A DNA stretch of 31,776 nt. Source: a virus. The notes under the pieces are model-generated. The model was not told where the DNA came from and did not search any database. It worked only from the letters and a program-made list of their open reading frames with translations. Both the position numbers and the translations under genes were made by a program. The stretch is taken from the IMG/VR virus record IMGVR_UViG_3300042691_030094, positions 1 to 31,776 of that record. The stretch is one strand, 5' to 3'. Of this stretch, positions 1 through 8,056 are shown in pieces. How positions within the stretch are numbered: the first letter of the stretch is position 1; each line of letters opens with the position of its first letter.

Positions 1-588
1 CTGCAAATACAAACCGGACTCAAAGCAGACTTTTTGTGTGTGGATTACCTGGATCTCTTGATGCCTGTGAGTGCTAAGGTTTCGCCCAATGATCTGTTTG
101 TGAAAGACAAGTATGTGAGTGAAGAACTGCGCAATCTCGCACGTGAACTCAATATCCTGTTTGTCACAGCATCGCAGTTGAATCGTGCAGCAGTGGAAGA
201 AATTGAATTTGATCACAGTCATATCTCTGGTGGTATCAGTAAAATCAACACAGCAGACAATGTGTTTGGTATCTTTACTTCCAGAGCCATGAGAGAGAAA
301 GGCAGATATCAACTGCAACTGATGAAAACACGCAGCAGTTCCGGTGTGGGACAAAAAGTGGAACTGGAGTTTGATGTGGAAAGTTTAAGAATACGTGATC
401 TTGCGGAAGACACCGAATATCAAGAGTTCAAGAAACGTGCGCCCAGTATCTATGAATCAATCAAGGCCACTGCCAAGGTGTCAGATGACGAGTCCAATGC
501 CACAGTGGCTGACGAGCCAGGCAAGATATCTGCTGATGTACAAAGTGCCAAACTCAAACAACTGCTGGGCAAAATCAAAGCACAATGA
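1..588 (+). CDS. DnaB/gp41-type replicative helicase, C-terminal part (5' end outside window)
   Basis: The reading frame is open from base 1, so the N-terminus and Walker A lie upstream. What remains is the second half of a RecA-fold hexameric helicase that would unwind DNA 5'-3' at the phage fork. Visible are the Walker B strand (CVDYLDLL, about residues 13-20), the SQLNR motif typical of DnaB/T4 gp41, and a KTRSSSG segment matching the arginine-finger region. The last 60 or so residues look like a flexible charged tail. An in-frame TTG at 34 is only an internal codon. The stop overlaps the next gene as ATGA (585-588), implying translational coupling. Family assignment is firm; gp41 versus DnaB lineage is not decided. 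Confidence 0.85.
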   Translation: MQIQTGLKADFLCVDYLDLLMPVSAKVSPNDLFVKDKYVSEELRNLARELNILFVTASQLNRAAVEEIEFDHSHISGGISKINTADNVFGIFTSRAMREKGRYQLQLMKTRSSSGVGQKVELEFDVESLRIRDLAEDTEYQEFKKRAPSIYESIKATAKVSDDESNATVADEPGKISADVQSAKLKQLLGKIKAQ

Positions 589-1556
589 TCTGTCTTGATG
601 CTTTTAAAAACGTAAACATCACACGTGACAACGGTGAGCTACACATTTCCCCTTGTTGTATTGCACCTCTAAAAAAGGTAAATCAACTGGACTTTCAAAA
701 TGATCAATATCTTGTGGCTGTACGTGATGCCTGGAGCAAACAACAGTGGCCTGACGCATGTGTAAAATGCCTCAAACAAGAACAACAAGGACTGCCCAGT
801 AGAAGACAGCACAGCAACCAATGGTATAAAGATCACGGTGTTGATCAAGCTATGCCCGAACTCATACGCTTGGATTACTGGGTTGGTGACATTTGTAATC
901 TAGCCTGTGTGATGTGTGGACCATGGGCCAGCAGTGTGTGGAAACAAGAACTCAATCTTCCACAGAAACGATTTAACAACAATCAATACTGGCAAGAGCT
1001 GGATCTATCAAGATTGCAATATGTGCACTTTCACGGCGGTGAACCTTTGTTGAGCAAAGAACATCGTGATTTTTTAGCAGCCATTCCCAACAAACAGCAG
1101 GTGCATGTGTACTATAACACCAATGCCACTATTCAAGCTGATAATGATCTTAGAGACTTATGGAATGAATTTCGCTTGATAGAATTGGACTTCAGTATTG
1201 ATGCCATTGGTGATCAATTCAATTATATCCGATATCCTGCAGACTGGCATGCTGTGAGTGAAAATCTCACATGGTATCGGGAGCATGCTGGACACAATTG
1301 CCTGTTTGCAGTGACCACAGTGGTTAGTGTGCTTAATCAAGATCATGTGCCTGAGTTAGCTGCTTGGTTGCAATCAAACTTCGCCAGCTCACGATTTGGA
1401 GATCCTGTGGAGCATAGACTGCAACCCTGTGAAGGCGTGCTGGCAGTTGACAGTGTGCCTGAACACACTGTGAAATATCTTGATCAACTGGATCTACGTA
1501 GACAACTGGACTGGAGGAAATTGTTTCCCAGTGCAGCAGAAAAATTATTGAGCTAG
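585..1556 (+). CDS. Radical SAM protein with Cys-rich (twitch/SPASM-like) N-terminal segment
   Basis: A 323-aa protein with the canonical CX3CX2C motif (C104, C108, C111) that binds the 4Fe-4S cluster and S-adenosylmethionine, followed by HFHGGEP (residues 148-154), the usual GGEP SAM-binding motif. Before the core is a Cys-rich stretch (C24, C25, C59, C62) spaced like half of a SPASM/twitch auxiliary-cluster domain, here placed N-terminally. Such proteins recur in marine T4-like phages as 'twitch domain radical SAM' proteins of unknown substrate; peptide or protein modification is possible but not shown. The ATG overlaps the helicase stop. The 3' end overlaps the convergent polymerase gene by 12 bases. 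It needs Fe-S clusters, in line with iscU/iscA-like genes further on. Confidence 0.82.
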   Translation: MICLDAFKNVNITRDNGELHISPCCIAPLKKVNQLDFQNDQYLVAVRDAWSKQQWPDACVKCLKQEQQGLPSRRQHSNQWYKDHGVDQAMPELIRLDYWVGDICNLACVMCGPWASSVWKQELNLPQKRFNNNQYWQELDLSRLQYVHFHGGEPLLSKEHRDFLAAIPNKQQVHVYYNTNATIQADNDLRDLWNEFRLIELDFSIDAIGDQFNYIRYPADWHAVSENLTWYREHAGHNCLFAVTTVVSVLNQDHVPELAAWLQSNFASSRFGDPVEHRLQPCEGVLAVDSVPEHTVKYLDQLDLRRQLDWRKLFPSAAEKLLS

Positions 1557-3245
1557 ATATTGATCAATATTGATAGATTTCACATTGGTTCGATGGCATT
1601 GTAAAAACTGACTGTTGTCTCTACTGCGCATTTCCCCTTGTCCCACAATAACTGATCCATTTGAATATTTTATCGGACGATCCACAATTAGATCAACGTA
1701 TTCACCTTCACCCACGCCCAGAGTTATAAAATGAATATACTGTTGCCGTTCTCTGTGGAACACACGACTGTTGGCCACGATACCCGCAAATTCAAAGCGA
1801 TCCAAGTAGAGATTACGCACACCCATGTTGGGTAGAAAGCCGGGTGAGTTCCATGCTCCGTGTTCAAGAAAACTTTCCACAGGATCTTCAGTGATCCAGT
1901 TGCCAAATCCCAATTCACGCAGATCCCAGCCTGCACGTTTGGCTTCGTTACGATACACCCAACGTGCATAGGAACCTTGGCAGTGCATGAGAGCTGCCCG
2001 CCAGAACTCGCGAGGGTTGTGGGCCTTTTGATAGGCCAGGGCCCAGATCAATCTGCCAAGGTTCACTGCATGAGCACGACAAAGACCAAAGCCAGCAAGA
2101 CTTTGCATTTCCTGTCGTATGGCTTCACGTTCGGGATGATCCCCTAATCGGGTCATGAACTCCATGACTTTTTCTTCGTTGCGTTTGGCAAACGCACGTC
2201 GATACATGTCAGCTTCGTATGCGTTCACTGAAATCAATTTCATGATCTTTTCAATAGCATCATCTTCGCACACTATGGCAGATTCCTGTACCGAACGCTT
2301 GGTCCAATCATGGAAGAAGCTGGCCTTTTTGCGTCCTTCCACAGCCACTGGACGTACTAGTGCAGTGGCAAACACACAGTCGTCAACTGATGTGGGTCGT
2401 ATGGCTCTGAACAGTCTACGCATGGCAGGTGATTCGCCCTGTGTCACACCCAGCACATCGCCTCGTTGCAATAGGTCAGCAGTGAGTTCGTCTGTTCTAG
2501 GATATTCGTGAATCATGCGAGAGGAATCTATTTCCATGAGTTGGCTGAGTCCACGATTGGCTAGGATGTCAACTTTTAAATGTTCAAGGTCTTCAACTTC
2601 GTTTTTGTCTAATAGAATAAGATTGTCTTCACGGAATAGACTCTGTGGCAGTTTACGATCAAACACAATCACACCACCACAGTGCTTGCTCAAGCAGCGT
2701 TTTTTGCCTATGAGTTTTTTCTCTATGCGTTCAGCTTCTTCAACATCAATGCCCAGTTTTGCATAATTGATTTCTTTGGGCAAGCGTCCGCGCACACCCA
2801 GTCGTTTGGCAGCTTCGCGACGTGCTGATTTTTCCTTGTACATCACATAGTTTGATATGCGAGCTGTGCGCCCGGGCCAGGCATCAAATATGCGCTGCAT
2901 GGCCAGTTCTTGTCGGTGATGTGGAACGTCAATGTCCACGTCCGGCAAGTCGTCTCTAAATGGATTCAAGAAACGTGCAAGTGGTATGTTCCACTCCAAG
3001 GGATCAACATCAGTTATGCCCATGAGATAACACACCAGACTGGATCCAGCGGAGCCGCGTGTCATGTGTGGAATGTCTTGATTTAGATCTAGTACACGAC
3101 GTATTTTTAGAAAATAGTCTGTGAAACGCTGCTGTATAATAATGCCAAATTCTTCAGCTAGTCGTTCTTGATATTCTTCGTTCTCGGGGCAGGGTCTGCG
3201 AAATTCAGCCAGGAGTGATTCAATTTGTTCCAGTTCAGTTGCCAT
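1545..3245 (-). CDS. DnaE-like DNA polymerase III alpha subunit, PHP domain absent
   Basis: 566 aa, a C-family replicative polymerase core. Palm signatures are clear: GSAGSSLV (64-71), RFLNPFRDDLPDVDID (91-106) carrying the two catalytic aspartates, HCGGVIV (188-194), and LKVDILANRGL with the third aspartate D226. Later ALVRPVAVEGRK and AYQKAHNPREFWRAALM match the fingers region of bacterial DnaE. Bacterial DnaE is about twice as long; here the N-terminal PHP domain is missing and the C-terminal beta-clamp/OB part is short. It is the only minus-strand gene in the first 10 kb. The ATG has a weak AAAGG site and a candidate promoter lies at 3308-3336. Whether it is the main replicase or works beside a family-B enzyme elsewhere cannot be told here. 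Confidence 0.82.
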   Translation of the reverse strand: MATELEQIESLLAEFRRPCPENEEYQERLAEEFGIIIQQRFTDYFLKIRRVLDLNQDIPHMTRGSAGSSLVCYLMGITDVDPLEWNIPLARFLNPFRDDLPDVDIDVPHHRQELAMQRIFDAWPGRTARISNYVMYKEKSARREAAKRLGVRGRLPKEINYAKLGIDVEEAERIEKKLIGKKRCLSKHCGGVIVFDRKLPQSLFREDNLILLDKNEVEDLEHLKVDILANRGLSQLMEIDSSRMIHEYPRTDELTADLLQRGDVLGVTQGESPAMRRLFRAIRPTSVDDCVFATALVRPVAVEGRKKASFFHDWTKRSVQESAIVCEDDAIEKIMKLISVNAYEADMYRRAFAKRNEEKVMEFMTRLGDHPEREAIRQEMQSLAGFGLCRAHAVNLGRLIWALAYQKAHNPREFWRAALMHCQGSYARWVYRNEAKRAGWDLRELGFGNWITEDPVESFLEHGAWNSPGFLPNMGVRNLYLDRFEFAGIVANSRVFHRERQQYIHFITLGVGEGEYVDLIVDRPIKYSNGSVIVGQGEMRSRDNSQFLQCHRTNVKSINIDQYLAQ

Positions 3246-3307
3246 AATATGCCTTTGTGTGCCTTTTGGATATTTACGTAGGCCATGTGTGTGCTAGTAA
3301 ATATTTG

Positions 3308-3336
3308 AATATGATCAATACAAAACCAGCTGACAA
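3308..3336 (-). promoter_or_regulatory. Candidate sigma70-type promoter for the polymerase gene
   Basis: On the minus strand TTGTCA (3331-3336) is separated by 17 bases from CATATT (3308-3313). The -35 is close to consensus, the -10 matches four of six. It points into the polymerase gene 60-odd bases away. A TAAATA motif (minus strand, around 3271-3278) lies closer to the start and could be a late-type alternative. Confidence 0.42.
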
Positions 3337-3364
3337 TTGCTACGTGCAATACAAACTAAATTTC

Positions 3365-3372
3365 AATAAATA
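3365..3372 (+). promoter_or_regulatory. T4-late-promoter-like motif AATAAATA
   Basis: AATAAATA differs by one base from the T4 late consensus TATAAATA and sits 21 bases before the ATG of the next plus-strand gene, in the divergent intergenic region. No matching -35 is seen, as expected for a late promoter. Confidence 0.4.
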
Positions 3373-3392
3373 GAATACTGGGACGCAAAATA

Positions 3393-3641
3393 ATGCAAAA
3401 AAAGACCCGTAGTATCCTTGAAGAACTAGAGTCCATGTACATCGAGCGCGATCAGCGCCATGTTGTAGAGTCACGTGCAAACAATATAATAATGTCAGCT
3501 ATTAGATTAATGGAACAAATTGATGAAAGTTTTCCCGGCGAGCAGGCAGAAAATCTGCAACGCAAGTTCTTGAATGCAATTAAATTCCGCGACCCTACAA
3601 AATTCACAAGAACTGTTAGAAAAACTGATGAAACTATTTGA
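3393..3641 (+). CDS. Small protein of unknown function (82 aa)
   Basis: Not recognised. A short, mostly helical, charged protein with no Cys cluster, signal peptide or membrane segment. It is the first gene of the rightward run after the polymerase gene, preceded by an AATAAATA late-like motif, and its end overlaps the next gene by 14 bases. No strong Shine-Dalgarno is seen (GGGA 12 bases upstream). The close packing with the next two genes, which look like virion-associated proteins, makes a late role likely, but this is inference. Confidence 0.6.
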   Translation: MQKKTRSILEELESMYIERDQRHVVESRANNIIMSAIRLMEQIDESFPGEQAENLQRKFLNAIKFRDPTKFTRTVRKTDETI

Positions 3642-4350
3642 AATTACTCAAACTGTGAACGAGGTCAATTGGGGAGCAATACCCGGAGCTCTAGGCGGCA
3701 TAGCCAAACAGGCCATAACTGGACAGACTCCCAGTGCAGTGCCTGGGCAAGAAAGAAATGTTGCTTATGATGTCACAAATGATCTTGTGAAGAAGCAGGC
3801 AAACGCAGCATATCAGACCTGGCAACGGGCAGTTCAGGCCAAACTTAAAGAATTCAATCTAAGTGATGCTAGTAAATTGCCAAGACGAGAAATAGAAACC
3901 ACGCTCAAAAACTATGTTGAGCAGAGCCTATTGGGAGGTTTTCAAAGCATTGATTCCCTTCAGGGTCAGCCCGCTGTGACAAACAGTATCAAGCAGACCA
4001 TGCAGACCATTGTGCTAAACACCTTGGCTAATGACTGGAAAGATCCTAAAACTGGCGACGCTTGGATGAGATTGGCTAAAGGTCTTAGAATTGCTCAAGC
4101 ACAGGATGTTAAACAAATGGCCACTGTGGGTCAAAATGCAGGCGCTGCTGCTGCGGGTGGAGGTGGTATAACTCTAAATCCACAGACGCAAAGGATAGCG
4201 CAACAGATAGCACCTTATACTGCTCAAATGGCAAGACTGTTGCCATCAAACTACAATGCATCGCAAGTGCCACCCACTAGTAATGCCACTGTGAATGCAA
4301 TTTTGGCCAATCTTGGCCTATTAAAAGGTTATAATCCAGGAAAGCCATGA
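3628..4350 (+). CDS. Unknown protein, possibly virion-associated (240 aa)
   Basis: Not recognised. Begins MKLFEITQ and has an alanine/glutamine-rich helical middle, a Gly/Ala run (AGAAAAGGGG, near residue 172) and a proline-bearing end, the look of many phage structural or core proteins. An upstream ATG at 3574 in the same frame would give 258 aa but lies deep inside the previous gene; the ATG at 3628 leaves only 14 bases of overlap and is preferred, although neither has a good Shine-Dalgarno. The stop overlaps the next ATG by four bases (4347-4350), so the next protein is probably made by coupled translation. Confidence 0.6.
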   Translation: MKLFEITQTVNEVNWGAIPGALGGIAKQAITGQTPSAVPGQERNVAYDVTNDLVKKQANAAYQTWQRAVQAKLKEFNLSDASKLPRREIETTLKNYVEQSLLGGFQSIDSLQGQPAVTNSIKQTMQTIVLNTLANDWKDPKTGDAWMRLAKGLRIAQAQDVKQMATVGQNAGAAAAGGGGITLNPQTQRIAQQIAPYTAQMARLLPSNYNASQVPPTSNATVNAILANLGLLKGYNPGKP

Positions 4351-6215
4351 ACTTATTAGAAGGTGGAAACGTATTCAAAGATGCCAATGGCAATCCGCTT
4401 ACCCAGCGCATAGATCAGACCGATGTTAAAACCACTATTGCCTGGCTTGAACGTTTGTTACCCGGACTTGATCTACAGAACAACACGCTGGGAACCACAG
4501 GACTAAAGCCAACATCAGGCGATCTTGACATCGCCATTGACGCTGCGCAAATGACCAAAGAACAACTGGTAGCAGAACTCACTCGTTGGGCCACAAGCCA
4601 CAAACAGGAACCCAAAGACTGGATCAAAAAATCCGGTATCAGTGTGCATTTTCGTACACCCATAAATGGCACACCAGACCGAGGATTTGTGCAAACTGAT
4701 TTTATGTTTGTGAATAATCTTGACTGGGCCAAGTTCATGTTAGCAGGATCTCCACCTGACAGCAATTACAAGGGAGCAGATCGTAATATTCTCATGAACA
4801 GTATTGCCAAGAGCATGGGCTACAAAGTAAATCAAAACGTGGGCATTGTGGACAGAGCCACCAATCAATTGATTTCAAATGATCCAGATAAAATTGCAAA
4901 ACTGCTGTTAAATGGCCGAGCCACAAGAGAAAATCTACAGAGTGTGGAGTCAATTGTGCAGGCACTGGAACGCGATCCCAAACGTGATGCAAAATTAGCA
5001 GATGCTCGTGAACACTTTGCTAGAGAAGGTGTGCCATTCTTTGAAAATCGTGAAGAAGAAACCGAAGTATATTTCCTAGCTCGTTTGCGTGATAGAATTG
5101 TAAATCAAGGTTACCAGCCGCTTATTGAACAGCATGTGCTCACTGAAGCTGAAGCACGTATTCCGCACCTAGAAGACCTTGTGTTTGATTCTGGTTCTCG
5201 TGGCGCACAACAGGCCTTGCAGATTATTCTTGCTGGTGCTCAAGACACCGCAGGCACCACCACTGTGAAGTGGGATGGCAAGCCAGCAATTATCTGGGGG
5301 CGCAAGCCGACCGGTGAATTTGTGCTCACTGACAAATCTGGATTTGGTGCCAAGGGCTATGACGGCAAGGCCACCAGTCCTGCCATGCTGGGCGATATCA
5401 TGAGACGCCGCAGCGGTGATAGAGAAGAATTAATTGCCATGTATCAACAGTTGTGGCCGGCCTTGGAACAGGCTACACCGCGTGGTCTACGTGGCTATCT
5501 ACAAGGTGACCTACTGTACACACAAACACCACCTGAAGTGTCCGGTGCCTATGAATTCACACCAAACACTGTGCAGTATCGTATACCCGTTGACAGTGTT
5601 CTAGGACAAAGCATTGCCAACAGCGACATTGGCATCGCAGTGCACACTCAGTATGCAGATGAAAACAGTGCTCCACAGGCCATTCAAGACTTAAATACCA
5701 AACCCGTGCGTGGGCTGCTGTTGATACCACCCACGATCAAGGACATAAAAAGCGTCAAGCCAAATGCAAAACTGATAAAAGAAATTCGCAGCATAATTTC
5801 TGCGCATGGAAAAAATATTGATCAATTGTTCCGCCCGGATCTGCTGAGAGCTGCAAAAATCACAGACTTACCCGAGCTGTGCAAACGCTATATCAATTCA
5901 AGAATTTTTTCTAACTTTGACAATCTATTGCAAAATTTTGGCCCATGGCTAGAACAAGCAGTCACACCCAACAAGTATCGCAATATCATGGAATATCTAC
6001 AGAGTCCCAAAAGCAACATTGATGGACTGTCCAGTGCATTTGCACTGTTCTTGCTGTTGCACCAGTTAAAAATGGATGTGCTGCAACAATTGGATAGACA
6101 GCAGCCTGGGCAAGAGGGCTGGGTCATGGCCACAGATGCAGGCCGCGCCAAGCTGGTAAATCGCTTTGCTTTCAGTGCTGCCAATCGTTTAAAAAACAAC
6201 CCCGAACTGGCATAA
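4347..6215 (+). CDS. Two-domain nucleotidyltransferase: Pol-beta-like N-terminus plus DNA/RNA-ligase-like C-terminus
   Basis: 622 aa. The first 200 residues carry a Pol-beta-type nucleotidyltransferase signature: SGDLDIAID (57-65) with paired aspartates, then a third candidate D118 in VQTDFMFV. The second half has the ordered motifs of covalent nucleotidyltransferases: motif I VKWDGKPA with candidate adenylated lysine K308, a motif III-like QGDLLY (386-391), motif IV EGWV (590-593) and a motif V-like AKLVNR just after. Much of this resembles a phage family usually annotated as unknown function (DUF6267-like). A role in nucleic-acid end repair or ligation is inferred. It starts by ATGA overlap with the previous gene and is followed by a late-type promoter for the next one. 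Confidence 0.68.
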   Translation: MNLLEGGNVFKDANGNPLTQRIDQTDVKTTIAWLERLLPGLDLQNNTLGTTGLKPTSGDLDIAIDAAQMTKEQLVAELTRWATSHKQEPKDWIKKSGISVHFRTPINGTPDRGFVQTDFMFVNNLDWAKFMLAGSPPDSNYKGADRNILMNSIAKSMGYKVNQNVGIVDRATNQLISNDPDKIAKLLLNGRATRENLQSVESIVQALERDPKRDAKLADAREHFAREGVPFFENREEETEVYFLARLRDRIVNQGYQPLIEQHVLTEAEARIPHLEDLVFDSGSRGAQQALQIILAGAQDTAGTTTVKWDGKPAIIWGRKPTGEFVLTDKSGFGAKGYDGKATSPAMLGDIMRRRSGDREELIAMYQQLWPALEQATPRGLRGYLQGDLLYTQTPPEVSGAYEFTPNTVQYRIPVDSVLGQSIANSDIGIAVHTQYADENSAPQAIQDLNTKPVRGLLLIPPTIKDIKSVKPNAKLIKEIRSIISAHGKNIDQLFRPDLLRAAKITDLPELCKRYINSRIFSNFDNLLQNFGPWLEQAVTPNKYRNIMEYLQSPKSNIDGLSSAFALFLLLHQLKMDVLQQLDRQQPGQEGWVMATDAGRAKLVNRFAFSAANRLKNNPELA

Positions 6216-6227
6216 AATTTCAATCTG

Positions 6228-6235
6228 GATAAATA
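6228..6235 (+). promoter_or_regulatory. T4-late-promoter-like motif GATAAATA
   Basis: One mismatch to TATAAATA, 40 bases before a gene with a strong ribosome binding site and its own terminator. The likely transcript would start near 6241, where a small hairpin GGAC(6242-6245)/GTCC(6252-6255) lies. Confidence 0.5.
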
Positions 6236-6275
6236 AAAGTAGGACCAATGAGTCCACATATTAAGGAGATTAGAA

Positions 6276-6734
6276 ATGCCAACTTTATTTCGTCCAAATG
6301 GTGACGCACAATCAGTATTTGCTCTTGACGTAGCAAATGGCCACCCAACTGGTAATATCGGTAGCACCGACGCACTGGTGCAGATGCAAGGTCCTAAGCT
6401 GGACTTCTTTGCAGTGGTAGTAGAAAATGGTTCAAACCAAGCTATTGACCTGCGCAACGAGTGCGGTAATGTTACTGACCCAGGTGTGGTTCAGACCATT
6501 AACCAAACCATCCAAGAGAAAGCAACTATTGCTATCTATCAAGTTGAAGGCGCAAGCACTGGTCAAATCAGCTATGCTCTGTATCCAACAGGCGCATGGA
6601 CCACTTCAACACTAGACACAGCAATCACTGCTCTGGGCAACGTTCAGATCACTAACAGCAGCGGTCAAGTTCGTGGCGTAAACGTAAGTGGTTCACAAAC
6701 TACCAACGTTGGTTTCAAACTAGCATTATCGTAA
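6276..6734 (+). CDS. Small virion-type protein, probably abundant (152 aa)
   Basis: Function not recognised. The sequence is rich in Thr, Asn, Gly and Val with few charges (for example TNSSGQVRGVNVSG near the end), as in beta-rich capsid decoration or tail proteins; there is no signal peptide. It has every mark of a highly expressed single-gene unit: late-type promoter GATAAATA 40 bases upstream, a strong AAGGAG Shine-Dalgarno seven bases before the ATG, and a GC-rich hairpin with a T tract directly after the stop. A head-decoration or other high-copy structural protein is the best guess. Confidence 0.75.
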   Translation: MPTLFRPNGDAQSVFALDVANGHPTGNIGSTDALVQMQGPKLDFFAVVVENGSNQAIDLRNECGNVTDPGVVQTINQTIQEKATIAIYQVEGASTGQISYALYPTGAWTTSTLDTAITALGNVQITNSSGQVRGVNVSGSQTTNVGFKLALS

Positions 6735-6752
6735 TCAATTTGATTACCACAG

Positions 6753-6780
6753 AGCCCGGCTTTTATTGCCGGGCTTTTTC
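6753..6780 (+). terminator. Rho-independent terminator
   Basis: Perfect 8-bp stem AGCCCGGC (6753-6760) / GCCGGGCT (6768-6775), 7-base loop, then a run of five T. It ends the transcript of the small virion-type gene. A separate 7-bp inverted repeat GTAATCA/TGATTAC overlaps the stop codon (6731-6747). Confidence 0.9.
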
Positions 6781-6785
6781 TTGCC

Positions 6786-6793
6786 TGTAAATA
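6786..6793 (+). promoter_or_regulatory. Late-promoter-like motif TGTAAATA
   Basis: Sits right after the terminator and only four bases before the ATG at 6798, so a transcript from it would be nearly leaderless. The position after a terminator supports a new start of transcription. Confidence 0.35.
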
Positions 6794-6797
6794 CTGC

Positions 6798-7433
6798 ATG
6801 CAAACAATACCATCATGGAACGTGCCCATGTACATGTTTAACTGGGAGGCGCACGCTCAACATCAATCAAATCTTGTGGCCATCTGTAGACAGCATCAGC
6901 AGGATCAGCGTACCAGTGGTGTGGCTGCCACTGTGAAATCTGGCTTGTATGAAAGTGATTTTGATTTTTTACTTGATCCCAATCCCAGTACCGCAGCATT
7001 GTTACAATGGGGAAGATCCTGTTTGTTTGAAGCTGCCAAACATGCCAACCAAAATCGTTGGCCACCGGGTGCGAGAATTGGTGTAAACATTCACGAAAGC
7101 TGGTGCCATATAACCCAGAACGGCGGCTACCATGACATGCACATTCATCCCAACAGTGCATGGAGCGCGATATATTATGTGGATGCTGGAGATTCTGATG
7201 TGGAAACACGCAGTGGACTGAATAGATTTTATGCGCCCTGGACTGTGGCCTACAGTGATATCAGCACAAGATATTGCAGTGAAGTGAGCAGTATTGATAT
7301 TCAACCACAAGATGGCAGTCTAGTGGTATTCCCCAGTTGGTTACCACATGCTGCTACACCTTATCAGGGCACACGGCCTAGAGTGGTAATTGCTTTTAAT
7401 GCAGTGTTCATTGATGGAGGTCGCAGTGAATAA
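6798..7433 (+). CDS. 2-oxoglutarate/Fe(II)-dependent oxygenase (TIGR02466-like)
   Basis: 211 aa with a double-stranded beta-helix dioxygenase core. Metal ligand candidates lie in YHDMHIHPNSAWS (H112, D113, H115, H117), the distal histidine is H184 in WLPHAATPY, and R195 (RPRVVIAFN) would bind 2-oxoglutarate. The HIHPNS...YYV pattern is that of the phage and marine bacterial family called putative 2OG-Fe(II) oxygenase. Substrate unknown; proteins or nucleic acid bases are hydroxylated by relatives. Like the Fe-S proteins encoded nearby, it would need host iron. The start has no clear Shine-Dalgarno and a late-like motif just before it. The gene ends inside the ribosome binding region of the next gene. 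Confidence 0.83.
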   Translation: MQTIPSWNVPMYMFNWEAHAQHQSNLVAICRQHQQDQRTSGVAATVKSGLYESDFDFLLDPNPSTAALLQWGRSCLFEAAKHANQNRWPPGARIGVNIHESWCHITQNGGYHDMHIHPNSAWSAIYYVDAGDSDVETRSGLNRFYAPWTVAYSDISTRYCSEVSSIDIQPQDGSLVVFPSWLPHAATPYQGTRPRVVIAFNAVFIDGGRSE

Positions 7434-7668
7434 AAGTCATGTGTTTGAAAGTCCCGATGGCGGCAAAACCATTTATAGACGAACCATGGGCAATGCTCAT
7501 CGCGAGTTGATTTTTGAAGCTGATGAAGTGAAAACGCTACGCAATCGTGTGCGCGACGATCAAGTATGGCAAGAGATAAGACACGCAGCTGAATCAGATG
7601 CACAACTGGCAAGAATGCTAGAAGATGTCAAAGTTTATTATTTTTTAAAACGTGAAAATTCATATTAA
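7426..7668 (+). CDS. Small protein of unknown function (80 aa, GTG start)
   Basis: Not recognised. Starts NKSHVFESPDGGKTIYRR and is hydrophilic. A GTG at 7426 is chosen because GGAGG (7416-7420) lies five bases upstream; in-frame ATGs at 7390 and 7414 exist but are before or within that site. The gene overlaps the end of the oxygenase gene by eight bases and its own end overlaps the following gene by 17, which places it within a continuous operon. The beginning looks like a small domain seen in T4-like phages near the oxygenase gene, but no function can be assigned. Confidence 0.65.
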   Translation: MNKSHVFESPDGGKTIYRRTMGNAHRELIFEADEVKTLRNRVRDDQVWQEIRHAAESDAQLARMLEDVKVYYFLKRENSY

Positions 7669-8056
7669 AACTCAATTTGATTGCACCACTACAGGTGTGG
7701 TCGGACGCTATCGTGAAGAACGCGGAGCGTTTCAAGACAAAAGCGGCAGCTGGATACGGTCTATTCAAGATTGGGAACAGGCCCGCAATCAACAGCGCAA
7801 TTACGAAACTTTGATTCAAATTTTGAGTCTGCGTACACAACTGGTTGATACCCAGCCCTCACAGAAACTTGATGATTTTTGGTTTTTTGAAGTCACCAGT
7901 GATCGAGATGATGTGTTTGGAAATGAATTTCATGCCTTGCTAGACGACTGTGCCAATGTGCCCATGATCACAGGTCTATTGGAAAAAGGCCAGCTGGATT
8001 CCCACTTAGTTGCTCAAGGTCCAAACACTAATATTTGGTTTCAAGAAAAAGAATAA
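7652..8056 (+). CDS. Protein of unknown function (134 aa, GTG start)
   Basis: Not recognised. A soluble mixed alpha/beta protein with a central charged stretch, no Cys motif and no membrane segment. The GTG at 7652 overlaps the preceding gene by 17 bases and no good Shine-Dalgarno is seen, so coupled translation is likely. Gene order among small virion-type genes suggests a structural or assembly role, but that is inference only. Confidence 0.6.
   Translation: MKIHIKTQFDCTTTGVVGRYREERGAFQDKSGSWIRSIQDWEQARNQQRNYETLIQILSLRTQLVDTQPSQKLDDFWFFEVTSDRDDVFGNEFHALLDDCANVPMITGLLEKGQLDSHLVAQGPNTNIWFQEKE

Noticed and set aside
3574-3627. Upstream start for the 240-aa protein
   Set aside because: Would overlap the previous gene by 68 bases and has no better ribosome site than the ATG at 3628.
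5888-6457. 189-aa open frame on the minus strand
   Set aside because: Antisense to the ligase-like protein and the abundant virion-type gene, both with good motifs, starts or ribosome sites; composition looks random (shadow frame).
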